A stretch of DNA of 64,000 bases from Streptomyces sp. HNM0574 (GTDB lineage: Bacteria; Actinomycetota; Actinomycetes; Streptomycetales; Streptomycetaceae): assembly GCF_012726235.1 (NCBI RefSeq), contig NZ_JAASAH010000014.1, positions 1 through 64,000 on the forward strand, in the 5' to 3' direction. The notes beneath the pieces are model-generated. The model searched no databases. It was not told the DNA's origin and saw nothing but the letters and a program-made list of their open reading frames with translations. Position 1 is the stretch's first letter. Each line of letters starts with the position of its first letter. The translations under genes and the position numbers were made by a program. Shown here one piece after another: positions 1 to 8,647 of this stretch.

Positions 1-2
1 CC

Positions 3-686
3 CCGCCCGCCGCACCGCAACCCGTGCCGCCCGCCGAGCCCGCGCCACGGCCCGCGCCGCCCACGGAGCCCGCGCCGCAAACCCCGCCGCAGCCGCAGGC
101 CCCGCCGCCGCAGCCGGTGTCCTTCGCGAAGACGCCCCAGGAAGCGCCGCGGCAACAGCCCGCGCCGCAGCCCGTGTCGTTCGCCAAGACGCCGCCCGCT
201 CCCCCGCCGCCGCAGTCCCCGCCCGAGCCGCCCGAGGAGCGGACGGTACGCCGTACCGCCGTCTTCAGCGCGGCCGACGAGGGGCGGCACGGGGAGGCCA
301 ACGCGATGGCCGTCACCTGGGAGCAGGAAGCCCTGCGCGCGGGCGGCCCGACCTCGCCCGACGCCGTCCACTGGCTGGAGGTCCGGGCCGAACTCGCCCG
401 CAGAGCAGGCGACTCGGCGCTGTCCTGCCGGCTCTGGCTGTACGCCGCCTCCTCGCGCCTGCAGTCCGGGCAGGACCCCGCGTCCCCGGAGGTCTCCGGC
501 GCCGTGGACCGGGCGCACCACTGCTGGCACCAGGTCACGGAGGTCCCGGCGGCCCGCGAGCTGGGCGCCGCGCTGGTGGGCCTGCGCGAGCGCGCTCCGG
601 GCGCACGCCCCGGCGCGCTGGAGGACGTGCGGCTGCGCATGGCCTCGCTCGACGGCGGCCGCCCGCAGGAGACCACCGGCGGCTGA
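3..686 (+). CDS. Proline-rich protein, C-terminal part (5' end outside window)
   Basis: The reading frame is open from the window edge with no credible ribosome site, so the start lies upstream. The visible N-terminal third is almost pure Pro/Ala/Gln and carries a short motif (QPVSFAKTP) twice. The last 140 residues are a helical, Trp- and Leu-containing domain that looks TPR-like (VHWLEVRAELARRAGD, LSCRLWLYAASSRL). I do not recognise the family. A disordered Pro-rich linker before a small helical domain is common in Streptomyces regulatory and scaffold proteins, but no function can be assigned. A strong terminator follows 40 bp after the stop. Confidence 0.7.
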   Translation, partial: PPAAPQPVPPAEPAPRPAPPTEPAPQTPPQPQAPPPQPVSFAKTPQEAPRQQPAPQPVSFAKTPPAPPPPQSPPEPPEERTVRRTAVFSAADEGRHGEANAMAVTWEQEALRAGGPTSPDAVHWLEVRAELARRAGDSALSCRLWLYAASSRLQSGQDPASPEVSGAVDRAHHCWHQVTEVPAARELGAALVGLRERAPGARPGALEDVRLRMASLDGGRPQETTGG

Positions 687-725
687 CGGACCGGGAGGCC
701 CGGGGATTCCCAACAGCAGGACGGC

Positions 726-757
726 CGGGGGCCGGTGCGGCGACGCACCGGCCCCCG
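726..757 (+). terminator. Rho-independent-like hairpin
   Basis: A perfect 14-bp stem (726-739 with 744-757) and a 4-nt GCGA loop, followed by CCGCCTTTCCC. It sits just after the partial Pro-rich gene and before the next gene's promoter region. Confidence 0.7.
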
Positions 758-969
758 CCGCCTTTCCCGCACCCTCCGCAACCGGCGCGGCACCCCAAGG
801 CCCGGGCACGCCACGCCGGTCCGACGGCATGGGCACTGACGGGGCGTCAGCCCGCTAATCTCGACTCGGCATCACAAATGCCACATTTCACCGAATCCGG
901 GTGACCACTCCCAGGCGTTCCCTCTGTCGCGGTCTCACCCGATGCATCCACAGAAAGGAGCCGAGAGTC

Positions 970-1431
970 GTGTCTCGCCTCTCTCGTCGCATCCCTGTTC
1001 TCGCCGCCTCCACCGCCCTCCTGCTCGGCGGCTCCCTGCTGGGCGCAAGCTCGGTGCAGGCCGACATCCTGCCGGCCCAGCCCGGTCAGCAGGCCGACCG
1101 GCAGCAGACCACCGAGCAGCAGTCGCAGGCCAACCTGGTCCCGGCCAAGCCGTACGGCACGGTCATCGCCAGCGCGCTGAACGTCCGCCAGTACCCGAGC
1201 ACCGACTCCACCGCGAAGGGCCTGCTCAAGAAGGGCCAGCACCGCGGCCTGGACTGCAAGGTCAACGCACAGAACATCGGCGGCAACACGATCTGGTACA
1301 AGCTGCGGGGCGCCCCGGAGCGCTGGGTCACGGCCCGGTACGTCGACAACCACGGCCACGTGATGCTGTGCAAGGACAAGTACCCCTCGTCGCTGTCGAA
1401 GAGCCCCGAGTCGCAGAACGCCGTGGGCTGA
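970..1431 (+). CDS. Secreted SH3-like domain protein
   Basis: 153 residues. The GTG start at 970 is chosen because GAAAGGAG lies about 10 nt upstream and the product then begins with a textbook signal peptide: SRLSRRIP, a hydrophobic core (VLAASTALLLGGSLLGAS), then a VQA cleavage site near residue 30. The mature part has a Gln-rich linker, then a bacterial SH3-like fold (GTVIASALNVRQYPSTDSTAKGLLKKGQ ... WYKLRG ... RWVTARYVDN) with a Cys pair (LDCKVN and VMLCKD) that may form a disulfide. Secreted single SH3 proteins are frequent in Streptomyces and are thought to bind cell-wall peptides. The specific ligand is unknown. The gene stands alone and ends at a strong hairpin. Confidence 0.8.
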   Translation: MSRLSRRIPVLAASTALLLGGSLLGASSVQADILPAQPGQQADRQQTTEQQSQANLVPAKPYGTVIASALNVRQYPSTDSTAKGLLKKGQHRGLDCKVNAQNIGGNTIWYKLRGAPERWVTARYVDNHGHVMLCKDKYPSSLSKSPESQNAVG

Positions 1432-1459
1432 CCACCCGCGCGTCCTCCCAGGAGGCGGT

Positions 1460-1502
1460 GAGCCCGGGAGCGGGACGGTTGAGGCGTCCTGCTCCCGGGC
1501 TC
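1460..1502 (+). terminator. Long hairpin terminator after SH3 gene
   Basis: GAGCCCGGGAGC (1460-1471) pairs perfectly with GCTCCCGGGCTC (1491-1502), and the inner GGGAC/GTCCT extends the stem. It lies between the plus-strand SH3 gene and the convergent DUF427 gene and may serve both. Confidence 0.7.
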
Positions 1503-1577
1503 ACGCGTCTCCCGGCCCGGCCCGCTCCCGCCGGGCCGCTCCGCCGCCCCGGCCCGCACAGGGCCGGGGCGGCTTCG

Positions 1578-2378
1578 TCATTCCAGGGGCGCGCCGTCGA
1601 CGTAGGTGGTGACGCCGTCGGCGAGGAAGCAGACGTGTCCGGCGGTCGCGACGGCCTCCTCCAGCGGGCTGGGGTACCACCAGGCTGCGTCGTCCAGCAC
1701 GTTCCCGCCCGCCCGGAGGTTCCCGTAGGAGGCCCGGCCCTTGTAGGGGCAGACGGTGTGGGTGGCGCTGGGGAGCAGCAGTCCGGGGCGCACATCGGTG
1801 AGCGGGACGTAGAAGCGGTTGGGGAGCCCGGTCTCGGAGAGCAGCAGGGCGCGGCGGGTGTCGGCGACGGTGGTCTCCCCCGCCGTGACGCGAACGTGGC
1901 GGCTGGTGCGCCGGACGTCGACGCGGTGGTACGGGTCGCGGATGTGGCCCTGGACCTCCTCGTCCTCGTCGAACCAGGCGTCCATCGAGCTCCAGTAGAG
2001 CGCCGAGTGCCCGGTGAGCCACTCCGCCCCGGGAACGGGCTCGGGGTAGCTCCACAGGGCGTTCTCGGCGGCGCGGTCGCCGACGCGGACGGTGGCGTAC
2101 CGCGCATCTCCCTTGAACGGGCAGTGCGTTCGGTGCTCGGTGGCCTCCAGCACCCGGTCGTTGACGTCGGTGTCGGGGATGTACAGCTGGGGCAGCAGGT
2201 TGCTCTCGTGCAGAAGCTTCGCCTCGGTGGTGTCGACCACGGTGCGGCCGGCGAAGAGCGCCCGTACGCGGCGGGGGAAGGGCTGCCACAGGAGCCGGTG
2301 CGCGGGGGCCTCGATGCGGTAGTTGGCGGTCTCGGGCGGCTGCGTCGAGAGCGGGCCGCCTCCGAGGGTGAGGGTCAT
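1578..2378 (-). CDS. Tandem DUF427 domain protein
   Basis: 266 residues with two successive DUF427 modules. The first half contains YIPDTDVNDRVLEATEHRTHCPFKGDARY and the second FYVPLTDVRPGLLLPSATHTVCPYKGRASY. The CPFKG/CPYKG plus Trp-rich tail (WSYPEPVPGAEWLTGHSALYW, WWYPSPLEEA) is the family signature. DUF427 proteins are small beta-rich proteins of unproven biochemical role, abundant in actinobacteria. The ATG at 2378 is preceded by AGGAGA at good spacing. It is downstream of, and on the same strand as, the acyl-CoA dehydrogenase gene, but a strong hairpin separates them, so co-transcription would need read-through. Confidence 0.85.
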   Translation of the reverse strand: MTLTLGGGPLSTQPPETANYRIEAPAHRLLWQPFPRRVRALFAGRTVVDTTEAKLLHESNLLPQLYIPDTDVNDRVLEATEHRTHCPFKGDARYATVRVGDRAAENALWSYPEPVPGAEWLTGHSALYWSSMDAWFDEDEEVQGHIRDPYHRVDVRRTSRHVRVTAGETTVADTRRALLLSETGLPNRFYVPLTDVRPGLLLPSATHTVCPYKGRASYGNLRAGGNVLDDAAWWYPSPLEEAVATAGHVCFLADGVTTYVDGAPLE

Positions 2379-2450
2379 GACGTCTCCTGGAGTGGCGGTC
2401 GGTCCGGGTTCTCCAGTGTGCGTCGCGCGGTGGCCCGGGGCAGCGGAAAC

Positions 2451-2482
2451 GGGCCCCGCTCCGCCGGGGCGGAGCGGGGCCC
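2451..2482 (-). terminator. Hairpin terminator downstream of acyl-CoA dehydrogenase
   Basis: A 14-bp perfect stem (2451-2464 with 2469-2482), loop CGGG. It lies 15 bp past the stop codon of the minus-strand acyl-CoA dehydrogenase gene. Confidence 0.65.
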
Positions 2483-2497
2483 GTCGGCCGGGGGCCG

Positions 2498-3730
<1,233 letters not shown>

Positions 3731-3756
3731 GGTGGCGACATCCCTTCGAGACTGCT

Positions 3757-3805
3757 ATTACCGCAGGTAATCCCTGAATGGCAGCAGTCTGTTACTCGCC
3801 AGTAA
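3757..3805. promoter_or_regulatory. Two TetR-type operator palindromes between acyl-CoA dehydrogenase and its regulator
   Basis: Two inverted repeats stand out in the divergent intergenic region: ATTACC-GCA-GGTAAT at 3757-3771 and TTACT-CGCC-AGTAA at 3792-3805. Both are TTACy-N-rGTAA palindromes and are AT-rich against the background. This form is typical of operators of TetR-family fatty-acid regulators in actinobacteria. Binding by the adjacent regulator is inferred. Confidence 0.6.
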
Positions 3806-3920
3806 GAGATGTCAACTCCCGGGCGGGCACACCCCCTCCCGGCATGCGGTGTTAGGTTTTCGCGGGGGAAGCGCTGAACAAACGGGGCGGGACGACGTGG
3901 GGCGAGGACGAGCACAGACC

Positions 3921-4565
3921 ATGGGGACCATGCAGCAGGACGACCACCTGAACACTGCCGAACGCCGGCGCGGTGAACTCCTGGAGGCCGCCGACCGCGT
4001 GGTGCTCCGCGAGGGCCCCGGAGCGTCCATGAACGCCATCGCCGCCGAGGCCGGGATCACCAAACCGATCCTCTACCGGCACTTCGGCGACAAGGAGGGT
4101 CTGTACCGCGCCCTCGCCGTACGCCACACCGACGCCCTGCTCGACTCGCTGCGTGCCGCGCTCGACGCGCCCACCGAGCGGCGGGCCCGCGTCGAGGCCA
4201 CGCTCGACACCTACCTGGCGATCATCGAGGCGCGGCCGCAGGTGTACCGCTTCCTGATGCACCCCTCGGAGGCCGACTCCGGCAGCGAGCGCGGCTTCGA
4301 CGTCGGACGGCACTCGGCGCCGCTGCTGCGGCGGCTCGGCGAGGAGCTGGCGAAGGTCATCGCCGAACGCGTCGACCTCGGCCCCGGCGGCGACGAGCTC
4401 GCCCGCGTCTGGGGACACGGCATCGTCGGGATGATGTACGCCGCCGGCGACTGGTGGCTGCGCGAACAGCCCTGCCCCCGCGCCCAGTTGGTCTCGCACC
4501 TCACGGACCTGCTGTGGGGCCGGCTGGCCGGCGCCGGGAACCGCGCGGGCGGCCCCGGCTTCTGA
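3921..4565 (+). CDS. TetR-family transcriptional regulator
   Basis: 214 residues from the ATG at 3921; an ATG at 3930 is an alternative and the upstream GTG at 3849 has no ribosome site. The N-terminal helix-turn-helix is classical TetR (LLEAADRVVLREGPGASMNAIAAEAGITKPILYRHFGDKEGLYRALAVRH). The C-terminal ligand domain contains LDTYLAIIEARPQVYRFLMHPSE and WGHGIVGMMYAAGDWWL, a pattern seen in FadR/TetR proteins that sense acyl-CoA. It diverges from the acyl-CoA dehydrogenase gene with two palindromes between, supporting a role as its repressor and autoregulator. Confidence 0.88.
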   Translation: MGTMQQDDHLNTAERRRGELLEAADRVVLREGPGASMNAIAAEAGITKPILYRHFGDKEGLYRALAVRHTDALLDSLRAALDAPTERRARVEATLDTYLAIIEARPQVYRFLMHPSEADSGSERGFDVGRHSAPLLRRLGEELAKVIAERVDLGPGGDELARVWGHGIVGMMYAAGDWWLREQPCPRAQLVSHLTDLLWGRLAGAGNRAGGPGF

Positions 4566-4569
4566 TCCC

Positions 4570-4589
4570 GCGGCCCCGGGCGGGGCCGC
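4570..4589. terminator. Bidirectional hairpin between convergent genes
   Basis: GCGGCCCC-GGGC-GGGGCCGC between the TetR gene and the convergent deformylase gene; the stem touches the deformylase stop codon. Confidence 0.5.
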
Positions 4590-5152
4590 TACGCCCAGGC
4601 GCCCGGCGGGAGTTCCGTCGCGCCCGCCCAGTGCGCGCGACGGGCCGCGCGCAGGACGCGGCGGCGGCGCCCCCGGGTGGTGCGGTCGGTGTAGAGCAGG
4701 CCGTCGAGGTGGTCCACCTCGTGCTGGAGGCAGCGGGCGAAGTACCCGGTGCCCTCGACGCGTACCGGCGTCCCGTCCACCCGGTGCCCCTCGACCACCG
4801 CGAGGTCGTGCCGTGCGGTGGCGGCCTCCAGGCCCGGGAGGGACAGGCAGCCCTCGGGGCCGCGCACGGTGACCCCGCCGGTCGAGGTCAGCCGAGGGTT
4901 GAGAACATGTCCCAGGTGACGGCGGTCCTCGTCGTCGGGGCAGTCGTACACGAACAGCCGCAGCGGCACACCGATCTGCGGTGCGGCGAGACCGACCCCG
5001 TGGTGCGCGTACATCGTGGCGAACATGTCCTCCACGAGCGCGGCGAGCGGTTCCTCGGCGGCCTCGCGGGACGGGCTGTGCAGCCCGGGATCGCCGTACA
5101 GTCGCAGGGGACGTACGGAGCCGGAACCGCCGGGGATGCTGCCGCGTTGCAT
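4589..5152 (-). CDS. def: Peptide deformylase
   Basis: 187 residues. All three deformylase motifs are present: motif 1 GVGLAAPQIG, motif 2 EGCLSLPG (the Cys is a metal ligand) and motif 3 HEVDHLDG (two His ligands and the catalytic Glu). It removes the N-formyl group from nascent proteins in the cytoplasm. The start at MQRGSIPGGSG is chosen because the family begins close to this point; the in-frame extension upstream is Arg/Pro-rich and non-conserved in appearance. The C-terminus has a short basic tail (RRRRVLRAARRAHWAG). Streptomyces genomes usually carry several def paralogues, so this is probably not the only copy. Confidence 0.93.
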   Translation of the reverse strand: MQRGSIPGGSGSVRPLRLYGDPGLHSPSREAAEEPLAALVEDMFATMYAHHGVGLAAPQIGVPLRLFVYDCPDDEDRRHLGHVLNPRLTSTGGVTVRGPEGCLSLPGLEAATARHDLAVVEGHRVDGTPVRVEGTGYFARCLQHEVDHLDGLLYTDRTTRGRRRRVLRAARRAHWAGATELPPGAWA

Positions 5153-5259
5153 GAGGGCAAGGGTACGGGGCGGTGATCTTGCCTGGTGCCGCGGTACGGG
5201 GACGGAGCGCGGCCTCGGTAGGCTTCTCCCCGACCGAGGGGCAAGGAGGATCAAGGACC

Positions 5260-6498
5260 ATGGCAGGTAACACGGAGCCGCTGTCGCCGCGTGCGCGGCT
5301 GGCCGTGACGGCCGGCAGGGCCGCGGCCGCGGTGTCGCGGGCCGCCGGCCGCGGCAGCGGATCGGTGATCGGCGGCAAGGTCGCGCTGAGGCTGGACCCC
5401 GACCTGCTGGCGCAAGTCGCGAATCACCTGGACGTGGTCCTGGTGTCGGCCACCAACGGCAAGACGACGACGACCCGGCTGATCGCCGAGGCGCTGCGCG
5501 CCAACGGCGAAGTGGTGTCGAACGCGCTGGGCGCGAACATGCCCGCAGGCATCACCTCGGCGCTGGCCGGGGGCTCGACGGCCCGGTACGGCGTGATCGA
5601 GGTGGACGAGAAGTACCTCGCGGGCGTCGCCAAGGACGTGACGCCGAAGGCGATCGCGCTGCTCAACCTCTCCCGCGACCAGCTCGACCGCGCCGCCGAG
5701 ACGCGGATGCTGGCCGAGCGGTGGCGCGAGGGGCTGTCGGGCCAGAAGGCCGTGATCATCGCCAACGCGGACGACCCGCTGGTGGTGTGGGCGGCCTCCT
5801 CGTCGGCGAACGTGGTGTGGGTCGCCGCGGGCCAGGAGTGGAAGGACGACGCCTGGTCCTGCCCGGCGTGCGGCGGTGTGCTGCAGCGTCCCGGCGACGA
5901 CTGGTTCTGCGCCGAGTGCGGCTTCCGCCGGCCGATGCCGAGCTGGGCGCTGTCGGGCAACTACGTGCTGGACCCGCACGGTTCGGCCTGGCCCATCCAG
6001 CTCCAGCTGCCCGGCCGCGCGAACAAGGCGAACGCCGCCACGTCCGCCGCCGTCGCCGCCGCCTTCGGCGTGCCGCCGCAGACGGCGCTGGAGCGGATGT
6101 ACTCGGTGACCGCGGTCGCGGGCCGGTACGACGTGGTGACCTACCGCGAGCGCGACATCCGGCTGCTGCTGGCGAAGAACCCGGCCGGCTGGCTGGAGAC
6201 GTTCTCGCTGATCGACGCGCCGCCGGCGCCGGTGATCCTCTCGGTGAACGCGCGGGGCGCGGACGGCACGGACACCTCGTGGCTGTGGGACGTCGACTAC
6301 TCGCGGCTGGCCGGGCACCCGATCTGCGTGGTCGGTGACCGCAAGCTGGACCTCGCAGTGCGGCTGGAGGTCGCGGGCGTCGAGTTCGAGGTGTTCGACA
6401 GCGCGCAGGAGGCCGTGGACGCCTGCCCGCCCGGGCGCATCGAGGCGATCGCGAACTACACCGCCTTCCAGGACCTGCGCCGCGTCGTCGGCAACTGA
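5260..6498 (+). CDS. murT: Lipid II isoglutaminyl synthase, MurT subunit
   Basis: 412 residues; the start at 5260 has AAGGAGGA at ideal spacing. A Mur-ligase core is evident: P-loop SATNGKTTTTRLIAEAL, then DEKYLAGVAKDVTPKAIALLNLSRDQLDR. Inserted in the central domain is a four-Cys zinc ribbon (CPACGG ... CAECGF), the mark that separates MurT from ordinary Mur ligases. The C-terminal DUF1727 region (LLLAKNPAGWLETFSLI, NYTAFQDLRRVV) is complete. With the glutaminase subunit just downstream it amidates the alpha-carboxyl of D-Glu in the stem peptide of lipid II, using ATP and ammonia from glutamine. Confidence 0.93.
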   Translation: MAGNTEPLSPRARLAVTAGRAAAAVSRAAGRGSGSVIGGKVALRLDPDLLAQVANHLDVVLVSATNGKTTTTRLIAEALRANGEVVSNALGANMPAGITSALAGGSTARYGVIEVDEKYLAGVAKDVTPKAIALLNLSRDQLDRAAETRMLAERWREGLSGQKAVIIANADDPLVVWAASSSANVVWVAAGQEWKDDAWSCPACGGVLQRPGDDWFCAECGFRRPMPSWALSGNYVLDPHGSAWPIQLQLPGRANKANAATSAAVAAAFGVPPQTALERMYSVTAVAGRYDVVTYRERDIRLLLAKNPAGWLETFSLIDAPPAPVILSVNARGADGTDTSWLWDVDYSRLAGHPICVVGDRKLDLAVRLEVAGVEFEVFDSAQEAVDACPPGRIEAIANYTAFQDLRRVVGN

Positions 6499-6528
6499 TC
6501 CATCGACCCGCTCAAGGAGTTGGCCAGC

Positions 6529-7257
6529 ATGAGTGACAACAGCCTGCGCGTGGTGTGGGTCTACCCCGACCTGCTCAGCACGTACGGCGACCAGGGCAAC
6601 GTGCTCCTGGTGGAGCGCCGCGCGCAGCAGCGCGGCCTGGGGGTGCAGCGGGTGGACGTCCGCTCGGACCAGCCGATCCCGACGTCCGGCGACATCTACC
6701 TGATCGGTGGCGGCGAGGACCGGCCGCAGCGGCTGGCGGCCGAGCGGCTGATCCGCGACGGCGGCCTGAACCGTGCGGTGGACAACGGCGCGATCGTGTT
6801 CTCCGTCTGCGCCGGGTACCAGATCATCGGCAAGGAGTTCGTGAACGACCTGGGTGAGCGCCAGGAGGGTCTGGGGCTGCTCGACGTCGTCAGCACCCGC
6901 GGCGAGGCCGAGCGGTGCGTCGGTGACGTCCTCGCGGACATCGACAGCTCGCTGGGGCTGCCGCAGCTGACGGGCTTCGAGAACCACCAGGGCGTGACCC
7001 ATCTCGGGCCGGAGGCACGGCCGTTCGCGCGGGTCCACTTCGGCCAGGGCAACGGCACCGGGGACGGCACCGAGGGCGCCTGGCACGACACCGTGTTCGG
7101 CACGTACATGCACGGCCCGGTGCTGGCGCGGAACCCGCTGATCGCGGACCACCTGATCAAGCTGGCGCTCGACGTGAACGCGCTGCCGCCGACGAACGAC
7201 CGCTGGTACGAGGCGCTGCGCCAGGAGCGGATCGCCGCGGCGACCGCGCCCGCGTGA
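6529..7257 (+). CDS. gatD: Lipid II isoglutaminyl synthase, glutamine amidotransferase subunit GatD
   Basis: 242 residues, 30 bp after murT with AAGGAG upstream of the ATG at 6529. A class I glutamine amidotransferase (CobB/CobQ-like) fold: VVWVYPDLLSTYGDQGNVLLVERR at the N-terminus, DIYLIGGGEDRPQ, then the nucleophile motif FSVCAGYQIIGKEF (Cys), and the catalytic His in GTYMHGPVLARNP. It hydrolyses glutamine and channels ammonia to MurT. The two genes form an operon, as in most Gram-positive bacteria. Confidence 0.93.
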   Translation: MSDNSLRVVWVYPDLLSTYGDQGNVLLVERRAQQRGLGVQRVDVRSDQPIPTSGDIYLIGGGEDRPQRLAAERLIRDGGLNRAVDNGAIVFSVCAGYQIIGKEFVNDLGERQEGLGLLDVVSTRGEAERCVGDVLADIDSSLGLPQLTGFENHQGVTHLGPEARPFARVHFGQGNGTGDGTEGAWHDTVFGTYMHGPVLARNPLIADHLIKLALDVNALPPTNDRWYEALRQERIAAATAPA

Positions 7258-7275
7258 CCTGAGCGTCCGCCTCGC

Positions 7276-7316
7276 CCCGCCGCCGTCCCCGTCCGCCCGG
7301 GACGGGTGGCGGCGGG
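7276..7316 (+). terminator. Hairpin after gatD
   Basis: CCCGCCGCC (7276-7284) pairs with GGCGGCGGG (7308-7316), with an inner CCGTCC/GGACGG stem; TAAA follows. Confidence 0.55.
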
Positions 7317-7397
7317 TAAACCGCCCCCCGACGCAGCGCGTTGCGGGGGCGGTTCTACGCTGGTCCGGGCAGATCGGCGCGAAGCGGGAGTGCAGGG

Positions 7398-8351
7398 ATG
7401 GATCACGGCGGACACGGCATGAACATGGACCTTCCGCCGTTCACGCTGGCACGCGGGCTGGAGTTCACGGGCGACCTGTTCTTCCTGGTCGCCTGCCTGC
7501 TGGGGCTGGGACTGTACGCCTGGGGCGTGGTCCGGCTGCGGCGGCGCGGTGACCCGTGGCCGGTGGGGCGGACGGTGTCGTGGGTGATCGGCGTCCTGAC
7601 GGTGGCGCTGGTGATGTGCACGGCGCTGAACGAGTACGGGATGGTGCTCTTCAGCGTCCACATGGTGCAGCACATGGTGATCAGCATGCTGTCGCCGATC
7701 CTGCTGCTGCTCGGCGCCCCGGTGACGCTGACGCTGCGGGCGCTGCCCGCCGCCGGGCGGGGCCGCAAGGGGCCGCGCGAGCTGCTGGTGGCGCTGCTGC
7801 ACAGCCGCTACATGCGGGTGATCTCGCATCCGGCGTTCACCATCCCGCTGTTCATCGCGAGCCTCTACGCGCTCTACTTCACGCCGCTCTTCGACCTGCT
7901 GATGCGCTCGCAGGCCGGGCACATCGCGATGATGGTGCACTTCCTGGCGACGGGTCTGGTCTTCTTCTGGCCGATCATGGGCGTCGACCCGGGGCCGCAC
8001 CGCCCGGGCTACGTGATGCGGATGCTGGAGCTCTTCGCGGGCATGCCGTTCCACGCGTTCTTCGGCATCGCGCTGATGATGGCCTCGCAGCCGATGGTCG
8101 ACACGTACGCGAACCCGCCCGCCTCGCTGGGTGTGGACGCGCTCTCGGACCAGACGGCGGCGGGCGGCATCGCCTGGGCGTTCAGCGAGATCCCGTCCGT
8201 GGTCGTGCTGATCGCGCTGGTCTTCCAGTGGTACGTCTCGGACCAGCGGCAGTCGCGGCGGCAGGACCGCAGGGCCGAGCGGGACGGGGACCAGGAGCTG
8301 GCCGCGTACAACGCCTACCTGGCGTCCTTGCAGGCCCGCGGCGGGCGCTGA
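7398..8351 (+). CDS. CtaG-type cytochrome c oxidase assembly membrane protein
   Basis: 317 residues from the ATG at 7398 (preceded by GCAGGG). The N-terminus is His/Met-rich (MDHGGHGMNMD). About seven transmembrane segments follow, including FTGDLFFLVACLLGLGLYAWGVV, TVSWVIGVLTVALVMCTALN, VHMVQHMVISMLSPILLLLGAPVTL and HFLATGLVFFWPIMGVDPG. This matches the caa3_CtaG (DUF2243-like) family associated with copper delivery or assembly of caa3-type oxidases. It is not the soluble-domain CtaG of proteobacteria. Conserved His/Met residues in membrane segments fit copper handling, but the exact role in Streptomyces is inferred. Confidence 0.85.
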   Translation: MDHGGHGMNMDLPPFTLARGLEFTGDLFFLVACLLGLGLYAWGVVRLRRRGDPWPVGRTVSWVIGVLTVALVMCTALNEYGMVLFSVHMVQHMVISMLSPILLLLGAPVTLTLRALPAAGRGRKGPRELLVALLHSRYMRVISHPAFTIPLFIASLYALYFTPLFDLLMRSQAGHIAMMVHFLATGLVFFWPIMGVDPGPHRPGYVMRMLELFAGMPFHAFFGIALMMASQPMVDTYANPPASLGVDALSDQTAAGGIAWAFSEIPSVVVLIALVFQWYVSDQRQSRRQDRRAERDGDQELAAYNAYLASLQARGGR

Positions 8352-8392
8352 CCCGCGGGGACGGGACGGGGCCGGCCACCCGGATGGCCGAG

Positions 8393-8434
8393 GGAGCCGC
8401 AGCGGGGTCACGATGGTGACCTGGCTGCGGCTCC
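8393..8434 (+). terminator. Long two-stage hairpin after ctaG-like gene
   Basis: Outer stem GGAGCCGCAGC (8393-8403) with GCTGCGGCTCC (8424-8434), and an inner stem GGTCAC (8406-8411) with GTGACC (8416-8421). CTTCG follows. Confidence 0.6.
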
Positions 8435-8482
8435 TTCGCGTCGTGGAGGACCGGGGCCGTCCCGTCCGGGAGGAGGGTGACG

Positions 8483-8638
8483 ATGGCTGGAGCGGCGAAG
8501 ACGCTGAGCGTGGCCACGGTGGCCGGGCTGGTCGTGGCGACGGGCTACACGGTGGCGGTCGGCGGCAGCGGCTGGCTGTGGTTCGCCTGGATCGTGCTGG
8601 GCCTGGTGACGCTGGGGGTCGTCACGGCGCGCGACTGA
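8483..8638 (+). CDS. Small membrane protein, 51 residues
   Basis: The ATG at 8483 is preceded by GGGAGGAGGGTGACG, an excellent ribosome site. The product starts MAGAAKTLSVATVAGLVVATG and continues through a second hydrophobic segment (WLWFAWIVLGLVTLGVVT) to a short charged ARD end. Two transmembrane helices with almost no loop are predicted. It follows the ctaG-like gene on the same strand and is separated from it by a hairpin. No function can be given. Confidence 0.7.
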   Translation: MAGAAKTLSVATVAGLVVATGYTVAVGGSGWLWFAWIVLGLVTLGVVTARD

Positions 8639-8647
8639 CCGTTGCCG

